The notes under the pieces were generated by a model, which worked only from the letters and a program-made list of their open reading frames with translations, had not been told where the DNA came from and ran no database searches. From Cytobacillus dafuensis (GTDB lineage: Bacteria; Bacillota; Bacilli; Bacillales; Cytobacillaceae): a stretch of DNA of 64,000 nucleotides. Numbering within the stretch: the first letter of the stretch is position 1; each line of letters opens with the position of its first letter. The stretch covers positions 3,514,001 to 3,578,000 of the forward strand of contig NZ_CP042593.1 in the NCBI RefSeq assembly GCF_007995155.1. The letters are read 5' to 3'. The translations under genes and the position numbers were made by a program. Positions 19,515 through 28,317 of the stretch are shown here, in pieces.

Positions 19515-20564
19515 TTAAATGATAATCTCCTGTAAAAAGGGTTCTGCAGCTTCTTTGGAAATAATGCCTGCATGGACGAGATCATTAATACTACTCTCAA
19601 GTGTATGCATTCCTTGAGCACGAGACGTTTGCATAATGCTTATGATTTGATGGATCTTTTCATTGCGAATAAGATTGCCAACCGCCGCATTATTCATTAA
19701 TATTTCAGTTGCTGCTTTCCGCCCTTGCTTATCTTCTCGGCGAAAAAGCCGTTGGGATATGACCGCTACTAAAACAGAAGCCAGTTGAATTCTAATTTGA
19801 GGCTGCTGGGACGGTGGAAAGACATCAATTATTCGATTAATCGTTGCTGGAGCACTTGATGTATGCAGGGTTCCTAACACTAAATGCCCCGTCTCAGCTG
19901 CCGTAATCGCTGTTTGTATCGTTTCCAAATCTCGCATTTCCCCGACAAGGATTATGTCAGGGTCCTGCCGTAATGCCGCTCTTAGGCCATTGGCAAAATT
20001 CATCGTATCAAATCCTACTTCTCGCTGATCAATAATTGAATTCCCATGTTTATGGAGATACTCAATTGGATCTTCAAGGGTAATAATATGTTTTCGCATC
20101 GTATTATTCATGTACTGAATCATAGAAGCAAGGGTTGTTGATTTGCCGCTTCCAGTTGGGCCTGTCACAAGGACAAGGCCCTGTGGTTTTTCTGAAATCT
20201 TCCGTAATACATTGGGCAATTCCAACTCATCAATGGATGGAATTTTCGTAGGAACCACCCTTATCGCCAGAGAAATACAAGAACGTTGATGATATGTATT
20301 TACACGAAACCGAGAAACACCTGGGATGCCATATGAAAAATCTAATTCTCCCTTATCCTTAAAATGAGTCCACATACGATCCGGTATAACCGCTTTTGCC
20401 ATTCCTTCTGTCTCATCGGGCTTCAGGATCTCTTTTCCATATTTTTTCAATTCGCCATTGATCCGCATAATAGGTTGAACGCCTACCGTTAAATGAAGAT
20501 CTGAAGCTTTTAATTCAAATGCGGCGCGTAATAAATATTCTATTTTATCTTTCACTATTTGCAC
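19515..20564 (-). CDS. pilT: Twitching motility retraction ATPase PilT
   Basis: PilT is the hexameric ATPase that depolymerises the pilus and drives retraction. The 349 residues contain the PAS-like N domain, Walker A GPTGSGKSTTLASM, and the Asp and His boxes (ITLEDPIEYLHKH, TGHLVLGTLHTSSA). DPDIILVGEMRDLETI forms Walker B. The PilT-specific AIRVVP motif is present (LAIRVVPTKIP). It follows pilB by 2 bases and is coupled to pilC. Its presence separates this system from the ComG competence machine of B. subtilis, which lacks a PilT. Confidence 0.96.
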   Translation of the reverse strand: MQIVKDKIEYLLRAAFELKASDLHLTVGVQPIMRINGELKKYGKEILKPDETEGMAKAVIPDRMWTHFKDKGELDFSYGIPGVSRFRVNTYHQRSCISLAIRVVPTKIPSIDELELPNVLRKISEKPQGLVLVTGPTGSGKSTTLASMIQYMNNTMRKHIITLEDPIEYLHKHGNSIIDQREVGFDTMNFANGLRAALRQDPDIILVGEMRDLETIQTAITAAETGHLVLGTLHTSSAPATINRIIDVFPPSQQPQIRIQLASVLVAVISQRLFRREDKQGRKAATEILMNNAAVGNLIRNEKIHQIISIMQTSRAQGMHTLESSINDLVHAGIISKEAAEPFLQEIII

Positions 20565-20566
20565 CC

Positions 20567-22228
20567 CTATTCGAGTGTTGCTACTCTCAATACTTCTTCT
20601 GTCGTTGTTAAACCTTGTTTTACTTTTAATAAGCCATCATCTACAAGAAAAATCGTTTTATGTTTAATAGCTAATTCTCTTAATCTTGCAATAGATTCTC
20701 CATTCATAATCGTGCGTCTTATTTCATCATTTATTACTAGCACTTCATGTATAGCAATTCGTCCTTTATAGCCTGTCATACTACAAGAGGAACATCCCCG
20801 TCCACGAATTACTTTTTCTATATTCATACCTCTTCTTGCAAAAATTTCAATTTCCCGTTTAGAAGGTACATGCTCCTCTGCACAATCTCGGCATACCCTT
20901 CTTACAAGCCTCTGGGCAATAATTCCGCTTAGTGATGAGGCAACTAAAAATGGCTCTACTCCCATATCCATTAATCTAGTAATCGTCCCAATCGAATCAT
21001 TTGTATGCAAAGTACTAAGTACAAGATGTCCTGTTAACGAAGCACGAATCGCAACTTCAACTGTTTCCTTATCCCTAATTTCTCCGACCATAATAATATT
21101 CGGATCTTGGCGGAGAATGGAACGAAGACCTGTAGCGAAAGTCATACCAATATTCGTGTTTACTTGAATTTGATTGATTCCTTCCAATTGGTACTCAACA
21201 GGGTCTTCAATTGTAATAATATTAACCTCTTCACTATTCAATTTATTTAATGCTGCATATAAAGTAGAGGATTTTCCTGAGCCAGTAGGACCTGTTATCA
21301 GAACAATCCCAGTTGGCTTTTCAATCATTTCTATGAACCGTTTTAAATTTAATTTATTAAAGCCAAGTTTATTTATATCATTTAATGAACTGCCTAAATC
21401 AAGGATCCGCAAAACTATTTTTTCACCAAAAACTGTCGGCAAAGTAGATACACGTAAATCTACTGGATGGAAATCGAGATTTACCTTTATTCTGCCATCC
21501 TGAGGAATACGGTGTTCTGTAATATCTAAATTGGCCATTATTTTTATTCTTGCTGTTAAAACACCCTGCATATGCTTTGGAAGAACTCGTTCTACTCTTA
21601 ATACTCCATCTATTCGGTATCGAACAATTACCTTCGTTTCTTGATGATCGATATGAATATCACTTGCTTTCATCGAAACTGCATTTGAAATTATTTGATT
21701 TACTAATCGCACAATAGGAGAGTCTTGATCCGTAATTTTTTCTTCTTGGTGACTTTCAGTTTGAGGATTATCACTTATTAATTCTTCAAAGCCTTCATCA
21801 ATGTCATAGTATTTATTAATTGCTCTTAAAATATCATCTTTCGTTGCAATCGCCGTCTCAATTTGGAAACCTGTTGATAATCGCAAATCATCGATAGAAA
21901 AGAAGTCCATCGGGTCTGCCATAGCGACATAAAGCTTGTCCCCTTCTTTTTTTAGAGGAATTAAAAGCTGCCGTTTTGCTGTTTCCTTTGAAATAATACT
22001 AAATAGTTTTGTGTCAAATGGATATCGATATAAACTAATATGAGGAATTCCAAGCTGAAATTCAAGTACTTCAATAAGCTGTTGCTCTGTAATATATCCC
22101 CTTTGCAGTAAAGCATCACCGAGTCTTTGTCCTTCACTTTTTTCCTTTAATGTAGTGTGTAGCTGATCTTCAGTTAATAGACCAGCATCAATAAGTAGAT
22201 CCCCAAGCCGTTTTCGGATTTGTTTCAT
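20567..22228 (-). CDS. pilB: Type IV pilus extension ATPase PilB
   Basis: PilB (553 residues) powers pilus extension. It has the N-terminal MshEN repeats (RLGDLLIDAGLLTEDQL and RLGDALLQRGYITEQQL) that bind c-di-GMP in some family members. A linker and the GspE ATPase core follow, with Walker A GPTGSGKSSTLYAAL near residue 315 and Walker B DPNIIMVGEIRDKETV. Four cysteines in CRDC and CSSC form the zinc motif. The MshEN region makes direct control by the diguanylate cyclase encoded nearby plausible, which is inference. It begins the pilB-pilT-pilC block. Confidence 0.96.
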   Translation of the reverse strand: MKQIRKRLGDLLIDAGLLTEDQLHTTLKEKSEGQRLGDALLQRGYITEQQLIEVLEFQLGIPHISLYRYPFDTKLFSIISKETAKRQLLIPLKKEGDKLYVAMADPMDFFSIDDLRLSTGFQIETAIATKDDILRAINKYYDIDEGFEELISDNPQTESHQEEKITDQDSPIVRLVNQIISNAVSMKASDIHIDHQETKVIVRYRIDGVLRVERVLPKHMQGVLTARIKIMANLDITEHRIPQDGRIKVNLDFHPVDLRVSTLPTVFGEKIVLRILDLGSSLNDINKLGFNKLNLKRFIEMIEKPTGIVLITGPTGSGKSSTLYAALNKLNSEEVNIITIEDPVEYQLEGINQIQVNTNIGMTFATGLRSILRQDPNIIMVGEIRDKETVEVAIRASLTGHLVLSTLHTNDSIGTITRLMDMGVEPFLVASSLSGIIAQRLVRRVCRDCAEEHVPSKREIEIFARRGMNIEKVIRGRGCSSCSMTGYKGRIAIHEVLVINDEIRRTIMNGESIARLRELAIKHKTIFLVDDGLLKVKQGLTTTEEVLRVATLE

Positions 22229-22252
22229 ACATCATCCCTGCTTTATTGGTGA

Positions 22253-23584
22253 TTATTTCATTTGTTCCTTTGGTTTCCCCCAAAGATCATTTGTATTTTC
22301 GATCGTTCCAGATGAATCATCAGTGTTTTCTGGAGATGCAGATTTTACATCATCATTTTGACTCTCGGTAGTGTTAACATTTTCTTCCGAAGGAGACTCT
22401 TCTTGTAATTCATTATTATTTTTTTCTTTATTAATTAGCCCGTACACTTCAATACGATGAATTGGCGGATAATAATCCTCTGAGATTTCTTCTCTACTTA
22501 AAAACGCACCGTTTTCATCATAAACTTCACGGAAAACTTTAATTATTAACCCTTCTTTTCCTTCGGTTTTAACTTTTTTTTCATTCGGGTTCAATAGTGG
22601 GCTATAATGCTTGATTGTTTTCGGTTTAAAGGTCTGTTCATCCTGTTTCGTAATAACATATTTATTCAAAAAGGTCGTCCCTTTTAGCGATAAAGTTAAT
22701 GTATTCTCACGCAACAGAAGGTCAATGACATAACCATTATCATTTGGATTAGCAAAAATCAAATCCATGCTTTTTTCGGCATCAACCTTTGCTTCAAATC
22801 CTAATTGTGCATATTCAGGTTTATCATTGCTAATATATCTTTCAATTATTGGAAAATTAGTTGGTAAAATTAATTGATAAATTGCCGTAGCTAATTTATT
22901 AATAGCAATTGGAGATTCCTTTTCCAATCCATTCTCTTCAAGGAATTTTAAAAGAGAAAATTGAGAATTTGGTTGAATTTCGATAGTTGATAGCTTTTCT
23001 ATTATCCGCCTCATGTCAGCGTCTGTATCCTTGAATTCTATACTAGATTCATTAATAACAGCATTCTGATTTTTGTTTGCACCCATTAAATAGTTCTCTA
23101 GACTAAATTCTAAATTTTCGGATTCTAATATCTTGGCACTCTTTAATAAGTCTGACATTAGCTTATCAAAGTCAATCATATCACTATTTAATGATGGGAA
23201 TGAATCAAGGATTTCATTCTCTAATGTATTATTTTCAAAATCAACAAGCAGCATATTTTTCTGTCCATTATTTACAGACTTCACTGAATCAACAATGTTA
23301 AACCGAAAATGAGAATTATTTAGTAATATTTTTTTCTCTTTATATCTAATATGTATATTCATTTCTTCTAACCAACGGGTCAATTGTTCGTCCACTAGTT
23401 GCATCGCTTCTGTTTCAGTTTTCCCTGAAACATCTACAATACCAGCCGTCGTTCCTTCGGCAAAGGTGTTTGTATTATTCAAAATCGAATGAAATGCTGA
23501 GGCACCAAAATGTGAGAAGGAAAAGATAAAAAAAGTGCATAGAAATAGAATGATAAATAGTTTAACTCCTAGCATATTTCTCAC
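22253..23584 (-). CDS. Secreted or membrane-anchored divergent VanW-like / G5 domain protein
   Basis: The 443 residues begin with a signal or anchor segment (about 8-28). A YoaR-type part follows (AGIVDVSGKTETEAMQLVDE, about 47-66). Residues about 203-290 align with the VanW domain, but the usual GGGxCQxST core is replaced by AINKLATAIYQLILP. A G5-like domain (about 310-380, ending VYDENGAFLSREEISEDYY) and an acidic Ser/Asn-rich tail complete it. G5 domains are wall- or sugar-associated. It lies 24 bases before pilB, so a role in passing the pilus through the wall is an inference. No function is established. Confidence 0.65.
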   Translation of the reverse strand: MRNMLGVKLFIILFLCTFFIFSFSHFGASAFHSILNNTNTFAEGTTAGIVDVSGKTETEAMQLVDEQLTRWLEEMNIHIRYKEKKILLNNSHFRFNIVDSVKSVNNGQKNMLLVDFENNTLENEILDSFPSLNSDMIDFDKLMSDLLKSAKILESENLEFSLENYLMGANKNQNAVINESSIEFKDTDADMRRIIEKLSTIEIQPNSQFSLLKFLEENGLEKESPIAINKLATAIYQLILPTNFPIIERYISNDKPEYAQLGFEAKVDAEKSMDLIFANPNDNGYVIDLLLRENTLTLSLKGTTFLNKYVITKQDEQTFKPKTIKHYSPLLNPNEKKVKTEGKEGLIIKVFREVYDENGAFLSREEISEDYYPPIHRIEVYGLINKEKNNNELQEESPSEENVNTTESQNDDVKSASPENTDDSSGTIENTNDLWGKPKEQMK

Positions 23585-23616
23585 ATGCGGACTCTCCTTT
23601 ATACTTACATGAAACT

Positions 23617-24456
23617 TTATTTATGAAAAACTAGTTCTTCAATTTCAATCTCATCATTTGAAATAGATTCTCTATTCTCTTTTTGTTCAGTATTACTTGC
23701 TCGAGTAAGTTCAATTTCCTCTATTTCTTCCATTTCGACATCAATTCGATGTTGAACAAGTTCAAGATTTTCTTTAAAGTCAATGTCATTTGTTTCTATT
23801 AATTTTTCAATTTCAGACATATTAACGGTTGCAAACTCATTCTCATCATATTCAAATTTTACATCGATAGAGTCATGGTTATCGAATTTAATCGCTCGAT
23901 TCGTTAGGAATGAGATATCTTCTTCCATATCTAGTAAATCATCTTTTTTTTCATAATGACTTAATTCTGTTTCAAATTTCTTAAAATTATCTTCCAGAAT
24001 CTGAATGTCCTTTTGCTTTTCAGATTCATCGTCTACGTTTTTGAGAATATGATCTTCTTCAAGAGGGTTTTCTATTTGTTCTGTTGCATTTAAATCATTG
24101 GCAGATGTAATCGATTCTAGTTCTAATTGTGGCTTTGAATCCACTTTTTCCATATATAAATTTTCATGTTCTTGGATGTTTGGTTTCTTTTCTTTTAATC
24201 TGATATTTGACTGGGAAGACAAACTCTTCGCAAATTTCTTCTCTAAAATAAATGTAGTTAAAATGATCAGCAATATTATAATCAGCACTGATTGAAAAAG
24301 TTGGAATTGAGTATTGGCCATAAGCCCTACATTGGCAAAAAGAAATGCAATACCAATTAAACCTAATTTCTCTTTAATTGAATACCCAATCGGTAACAAA
24401 AACATTATTGGAATAAGAATAATCAATGAGGCTATTGCCAAAATAAAGGCTACCAC
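23617..24456 (-). CDS. Three-helix membrane protein with long acidic cytoplasmic tail, unknown function
   Basis: The product (279 residues) has three hydrophobic helices in its first 75 residues, then about 200 highly charged residues rich in Glu, Asp, Asn and Lys, predicted mostly helical or disordered. I do not recognise the family. The GTG at 24456 is chosen because AGGGGGG lies 7 bases upstream; an ATG five codons earlier overlaps that site. It is the first gene of the minus-strand pilus operon and faces the divergent minor pilin genes across 183 bases. Its position suggests a pilus-specific regulator or scaffold, which is unproven. Confidence 0.7.
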   Translation of the reverse strand: MVAFILAIASLIILIPIMFLLPIGYSIKEKLGLIGIAFLFANVGLMANTQFQLFQSVLIIILLIILTTFILEKKFAKSLSSQSNIRLKEKKPNIQEHENLYMEKVDSKPQLELESITSANDLNATEQIENPLEEDHILKNVDDESEKQKDIQILEDNFKKFETELSHYEKKDDLLDMEEDISFLTNRAIKFDNHDSIDVKFEYDENEFATVNMSEIEKLIETNDIDFKENLELVQHRIDVEMEEIEEIELTRASNTEQKENRESISNDEIEIEELVFHK

Positions 24457-24490
24457 TCTATCCCCCCTCATGAAAGTATAATCCGAATCT

Positions 24491-24520
24491 ACTATAAAAA
24501 CCGCAGGAAATTTGTTACAA
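24491..24520 (-). promoter_or_regulatory. Candidate promoter of the pilus operon
   Basis: Minus strand TTGTAA (24515-24520), 18 bases, TATAGT (24491-24496), about 35 bases before the first start codon. Found by eye. Confidence 0.45.
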
Positions 24521-24554
24521 TTTTTCAAAAACTACTAAAAAAGTCCTATTATGA

Positions 24555-24583
24555 CTTATATTGATTGATTCATATTGTATAAT
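24555..24583 (+). promoter_or_regulatory. Candidate promoter of the minor pilin operon
   Basis: A consensus TATAAT (24578-24583) has CTTATA 17 bases upstream as a weak -35. It lies about 55 bases before the first minor pilin start and back to back with the pilus operon promoter. Confidence 0.4.
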
Positions 24584-24639
24584 AAATAAAAGCGATTGAG
24601 AAGATTGTTTGTTTAAACTTCAGTATGGAGGAAAAGAAG

Positions 24640-25062
24640 ATGAACCAAAAAGGGATTACGTTATTAGAAGTGCTGCTATCAATGTTAATACTCTCCATCA
24701 TATTAGTCTCTTTTTTTAGTTTCTTCTCCCAATCAGCAGTATTCATAAAAAAAAATGATGATAAATTATCTGCTGTAAATACTGCTCAAATGGTATTAAA
24801 TATATTGCAAGAAAATGAGAAAAAAAACACACTTTATTTACCACAAAGTGTTTTAGAGGACGTTAATAGTGGTAAATCAAGTATTATTACTAATGAAATG
24901 GATGAATTTAGCACATTATTAAATCAAGATATACAGTCTAGTTTTAAGATAAGTCTAGAATTTAAAGAAGGATATGAAAAATTAATACAAGTCAAAATAA
25001 TGGTAAGTGACCCCAAAAATAATAAAAATGAAGCTAAAACCTATACATATATAAGCAGGTGA
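24640..25062 (+). CDS. Minor pilin-like protein (PilV/PilI type)
   Basis: The 140-residue prepilin reads MNQKG before the cut and ITLLEVLLSMLILSIILVSFF after it, with Glu5 of the mature form present. The start at 24640 has GGAGG 8 bases upstream; an in-frame ATG five codons earlier overlaps that site. The globular part is rich in Lys and Asn. It is the first of three tandem minor pilins on the plus strand, divergent from the main pilus operon, and should be a substrate of the prepilin peptidase at 17 kb. The order (V, W, X type) matches minor pilin operons that prime pilus assembly. Confidence 0.82.
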   Translation: MNQKGITLLEVLLSMLILSIILVSFFSFFSQSAVFIKKNDDKLSAVNTAQMVLNILQENEKKNTLYLPQSVLEDVNSGKSSIITNEMDEFSTLLNQDIQSSFKISLEFKEGYEKLIQVKIMVSDPKNNKNEAKTYTYISR

Positions 25063-25067
25063 AAGAT

Positions 25068-25538
25068 GTGAAAATTTTTTCTGAAAAAGGGTTAACCTTA
25101 ATCGAAGTACTAGCGACTTTGACAATTTCATTCATTATTTTTGGGTCTATATATGGTGTTTTTATTAGTGTAAACAAAAATTATACTGGTTTAACCGAAA
25201 AAAACAATTTAAGTCAGGAAGCAAATATAATTATTACTACTATAAAAAAATACTATCTAGCAAACTCTGAATTTATATTAAAATACAATGAAGATAAAGA
25301 AACAGTTTTTATTGGTAAAAATGATAGTGAACCACTTATCGCTCTAACAGATCAAAATATTAAAATAGAAGAATTTTTAGCTTGTAAAGAAGAGATAACG
25401 GGCATGAACAAGAAAAAATGTGAAGATGAGGATAAATACGAAAATATCACAACATGGGAACCACTTTATCTAAAAATAACACTCTCAAATAAAAAAGGTC
25501 AGAAATATAACATTGATACAATGATTAATAAGTATTAG
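25068..25538 (+). CDS. Minor pilin-like protein (PilW/PilJ type)
   Basis: The 156-residue prepilin has the leader MKIFSEKG and then LTLIEVLATLTISFIIFGSIY, again with Glu5. I chose the GTG at 25068 because AGGTG lies about 8 bases before it; another GTG at 25059 overlaps the stop of the preceding gene. The body has two cysteines (ACKEE and KKKCED) that may form a disulfide. It is the second gene of the minor pilin group and is coupled to its neighbours by short spacing. The function is inferred from the leader and the gene order only. Confidence 0.8.
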   Translation: MKIFSEKGLTLIEVLATLTISFIIFGSIYGVFISVNKNYTGLTEKNNLSQEANIIITTIKKYYLANSEFILKYNEDKETVFIGKNDSEPLIALTDQNIKIEEFLACKEEITGMNKKKCEDEDKYENITTWEPLYLKITLSNKKGQKYNIDTMINKY

Positions 25539-25548
25539 GAGTGAATTT

Positions 25549-26478
25549 ATGAAGAATGAGAAAGGGTCATCCTTAATAGTAGTATTACTAATCATTACTT
25601 TAATTTCAGTATTTTCTCTTGTTATTATGAGTTCTACTGTAAACTCTCGCTTACAATTTAATAGTACTGAAAAAACAAATGTTTCAACGGATATTGCAGA
25701 AATGGGGATAACCCATTATTATACTTTGTTTAAAAAACTAGCAAAAGAGGCCTATTCTGACGCAGACACAGAAACTATAGACTGGGTAAAAAAATATTCA
25801 AAAAACAATAAAAGTAAGGATGAGCCTACACAACAGGAAATAATAGACTATTTTAATGAGCAATTTTGTAGCAATCTTTTAAATTACCAAGAAGTTAAAA
25901 TTAATTATGAATCTATCTTTCCGATTGAAAATGAAAAGTATCAATTATACGTTACTAATTCACCGTCTGAAACAGCATGTGCTAAGACCTTAAATACATT
26001 GGAATTTACATTCACGAGTATAGGAGAGTTTGAAAAACAAAAAAAGGAATTAACTGGTACTATTACAATGAATAAAGGTAATGAGATAAACGATCCAGCT
26101 CCTTCTCATCCTCCTGATTCTAATCATTTCAAATACATAGTTAATAACAAAATATATAATAAGTATTACGATGGTTCAGTTTATTTTAAAGAGAGAATTG
26201 ACATGAACGGAAATAGTAAAGAATTAGTCATCAACGGTGATGCTTATTTTGCTAAAGGTTTGGTTCTTAATGGAAATGTTACTTTAAAGATTAACGGAAA
26301 TGCCTATTTTCTCGACGTAAGAAAGAATGGAAGTTCAGGAAATATTTGTGTAACTGGGCAAACTTTCAAAATACAAGACTCAACGTTGATACCTTATCCT
26401 CTTCCTGGAAATTCTTGTTCATCAAACAACGACAAATGGGATCCTGACTCACTCAATATTGATGTTGAGTATAATTAA
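25549..26478 (+). CDS. Minor pilin-like tip protein (PilX/GspK type) with repetitive C-terminal domain
   Basis: The 309-residue product has a leader MKNEKG followed by SSLIVVLLIITLISVFSLVI. The residue at mature position 5 is Val, not Glu. In GspK and PilX-type proteins loss of Glu5 marks the subunit at the pilus tip. Residues about 200-285 contain repeated units such as ELVINGDAYFAKG and TLKINGNAYFLD. These look like a short beta-helix, similar in pattern to bactofilin or PilX-associated adhesin parts. Five cysteines occur. It starts behind GGAGTGAATTT and ends at a bidirectional terminator. An adhesive role is inference. Confidence 0.78.
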   Translation: MKNEKGSSLIVVLLIITLISVFSLVIMSSTVNSRLQFNSTEKTNVSTDIAEMGITHYYTLFKKLAKEAYSDADTETIDWVKKYSKNNKSKDEPTQQEIIDYFNEQFCSNLLNYQEVKINYESIFPIENEKYQLYVTNSPSETACAKTLNTLEFTFTSIGEFEKQKKELTGTITMNKGNEINDPAPSHPPDSNHFKYIVNNKIYNKYYDGSVYFKERIDMNGNSKELVINGDAYFAKGLVLNGNVTLKINGNAYFLDVRKNGSSGNICVTGQTFKIQDSTLIPYPLPGNSCSSNNDKWDPDSLNIDVEYN

Positions 26479-26486
26479 TAGCTATT

Positions 26487-26523
26487 AAAAAAGCAGCTAG
26501 AACTAAAGTTCTGCTGCTTTTTT
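26487..26523. terminator. Bidirectional terminator between minor pilins and diguanylate cyclase
   Basis: AAAAAAGCAGC and GCTGCTTTTTT flank an inner AGAAC/GTTCT stem with one bulge. T-rich ends on both strands serve the converging genes. The 3' arm overlaps the cyclase stop codon. Confidence 0.88.
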
Positions 26524-28237
26524 ATTTCACATACTCCGCCACTCGATTCCTTCCTGCTCTTTTCGCACCAACATATAAAGCCCTGTCAGCATGACGTATG
26601 AGTGTAAGAGGATTGTCTGCATCCTGCAGAGCTGTGGCTACGCCGATAGATACAGTGATTTGAACTTGCCGAGTTAGTTCCTTCGGCCCAATATGCTGGT
26701 CGAGAGTGAATAGGTGGTTAGCAATTAATCTTCTTATTAATTCGGCGGTTGTAAGGGCTTCTTCCTTTTCAATATTCGGAAGAAGGATGACAAATTCTTC
26801 ACCGCCGTAACGAGCAACCGTTCCAGTATGATCTATTATACTCATTAGTTCAGTTGCAAGTTGACGAAGGATTTCATTTCCGCTTTGATGACCATAGGTG
26901 TCATTAATGGATTTGAAATGGTCAATATCAAGAATTATTAATGATAATGATTCTTTTTCTTGATTTTTCAAGCTCTCAAATTCGCTGAATAATACATTTT
27001 CGAAATAACGATAATTGTAAAGGCTCGTTAGCGCGCAGCGTTCACTCAAGGCTTTTGTTTTTTCGTAATTTCTTGCATTCTCGATCGCAATAGCAAAGTG
27101 AGAGCAAAGAATATCGACAATCATTAGCTGAGATTTTTTATATGATCTTTTTTGAGTTGAAGCAAGCAAAAGAACTCCTGTTACTTGGCTATTGCGAACA
27201 ATAGGGACACTTAATACGCTTTCCACATTCTCAGGCATATACCCTTTCACAATATGTTTCCATTCTTTTTCTGAGCTGTATAATGCTGATTTTTTCTGCT
27301 CCCATACTTGACCGCTGATACCTTCACTCTTTTTGAGCGGCTGTATGTTGAAGGATTTTCTTTCTCCTTTTTCAACTTGGCGAATGAGATGAAGCTCTTC
27401 ATTATCAACAATGTCAAGAATATATGCATAATCAACAGGGAGCATTTCAGTCAACTTCTGAATAAATAAATCTAATACTTCATCCATATTAAGTCTTTCA
27501 GCAAGTTGATGACCGATATCTGTTGCTTTTTGTAGAAGCTCATTAATATTTTTACTAGCAGAATAAAGATTTAGTGTGATAGACAGACTAGCAAATGGGA
27601 CACTAACAAAGATGACTGCTAAAAATCCAACTTCCTTATGTAGAATATAAAGGACTAAACCAATCGGTAATGACATAAAAGTTGTGATTGTCTCCCAAAC
27701 AAAGTCTTTACCAAAAACTTCTCTTTTTCCTTTATATATACTATAGTTAATCACCGCTATGAATAAATGATTAAAAAAATAAGAGAGAACGGGATAAATG
27801 ACATATAGCCAAAGTGATAGTCCTTCTTCGTAAAAACTAGCACCGGTATCCCCTACAATATAATAAAAGATCCCACCACTCAGTAAAGATACGAGAAAAA
27901 ACATAATGGAGTTGAGAGGAATCCTATAAAATTGTTCCTTTGATAGTCGTATTCTTATAAAGAGCACAGCTAACGTCAATTGAGCAATTACAAGCTCTAT
28001 AAACAAGCCAAAAGTTAAAAAAACGGCCCAAGAAACCCATTGTAACAAAAAGATCGGAGCACCATTAATGACCATTGGAGTTGCCGCTACAAAGAATGCT
28101 AGACATAAAAATAATAGAATGTCTACAATATCAAAAGAGATTTGAGGAGGATACATCCGATAAGTTAGCCATAAACCAGTTGGGAAAACTAATAGCCATA
28201 AAGCCCAAATTAATTTTTTCTTATTAGAGCTAACCAT
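26522..28237 (-). CDS. Membrane diguanylate cyclase with GAF and GGDEF domains
   Basis: The enzyme makes cyclic di-GMP from two GTP. The 571 residues show an N-terminal membrane sensor of about seven helices (10-225), a GAF domain (about 250-390) and a GGDEF domain (about 400-571). The active loop is RYGGEEF (GGEEF at 478-482), with substrate residues LDIDHFKSINDTYGH. The inhibitory RxxD I-site nine residues before the loop is absent (Asp and Gly at those places), so product inhibition is unlikely. It converges on the minor pilin operon. Control of the neighbouring pilus through PilB is a reasonable guess. The ligand of the sensor is unknown. Confidence 0.92.
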   Translation of the reverse strand: MVSSNKKKLIWALWLLVFPTGLWLTYRMYPPQISFDIVDILLFLCLAFFVAATPMVINGAPIFLLQWVSWAVFLTFGLFIELVIAQLTLAVLFIRIRLSKEQFYRIPLNSIMFFLVSLLSGGIFYYIVGDTGASFYEEGLSLWLYVIYPVLSYFFNHLFIAVINYSIYKGKREVFGKDFVWETITTFMSLPIGLVLYILHKEVGFLAVIFVSVPFASLSITLNLYSASKNINELLQKATDIGHQLAERLNMDEVLDLFIQKLTEMLPVDYAYILDIVDNEELHLIRQVEKGERKSFNIQPLKKSEGISGQVWEQKKSALYSSEKEWKHIVKGYMPENVESVLSVPIVRNSQVTGVLLLASTQKRSYKKSQLMIVDILCSHFAIAIENARNYEKTKALSERCALTSLYNYRYFENVLFSEFESLKNQEKESLSLIILDIDHFKSINDTYGHQSGNEILRQLATELMSIIDHTGTVARYGGEEFVILLPNIEKEEALTTAELIRRLIANHLFTLDQHIGPKELTRQVQITVSIGVATALQDADNPLTLIRHADRALYVGAKRAGRNRVAEYVK

Positions 28238-28317
28238 TTATTCTCCCCCCTCCAATGATCTTTCTAGGTCATTAGTAACATTAACATCTTATCAAATTTT
28301 CTATTTAATGTCACATA

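Noticed and set aside
17777..22228. Reading the pilus locus as the comG competence operon
   Set aside because: It has pilT and pilM-pilN-pilO and a GspE with MshEN repeats and a zinc motif, none of which belong to comG; comG is normally elsewhere in Bacillus.
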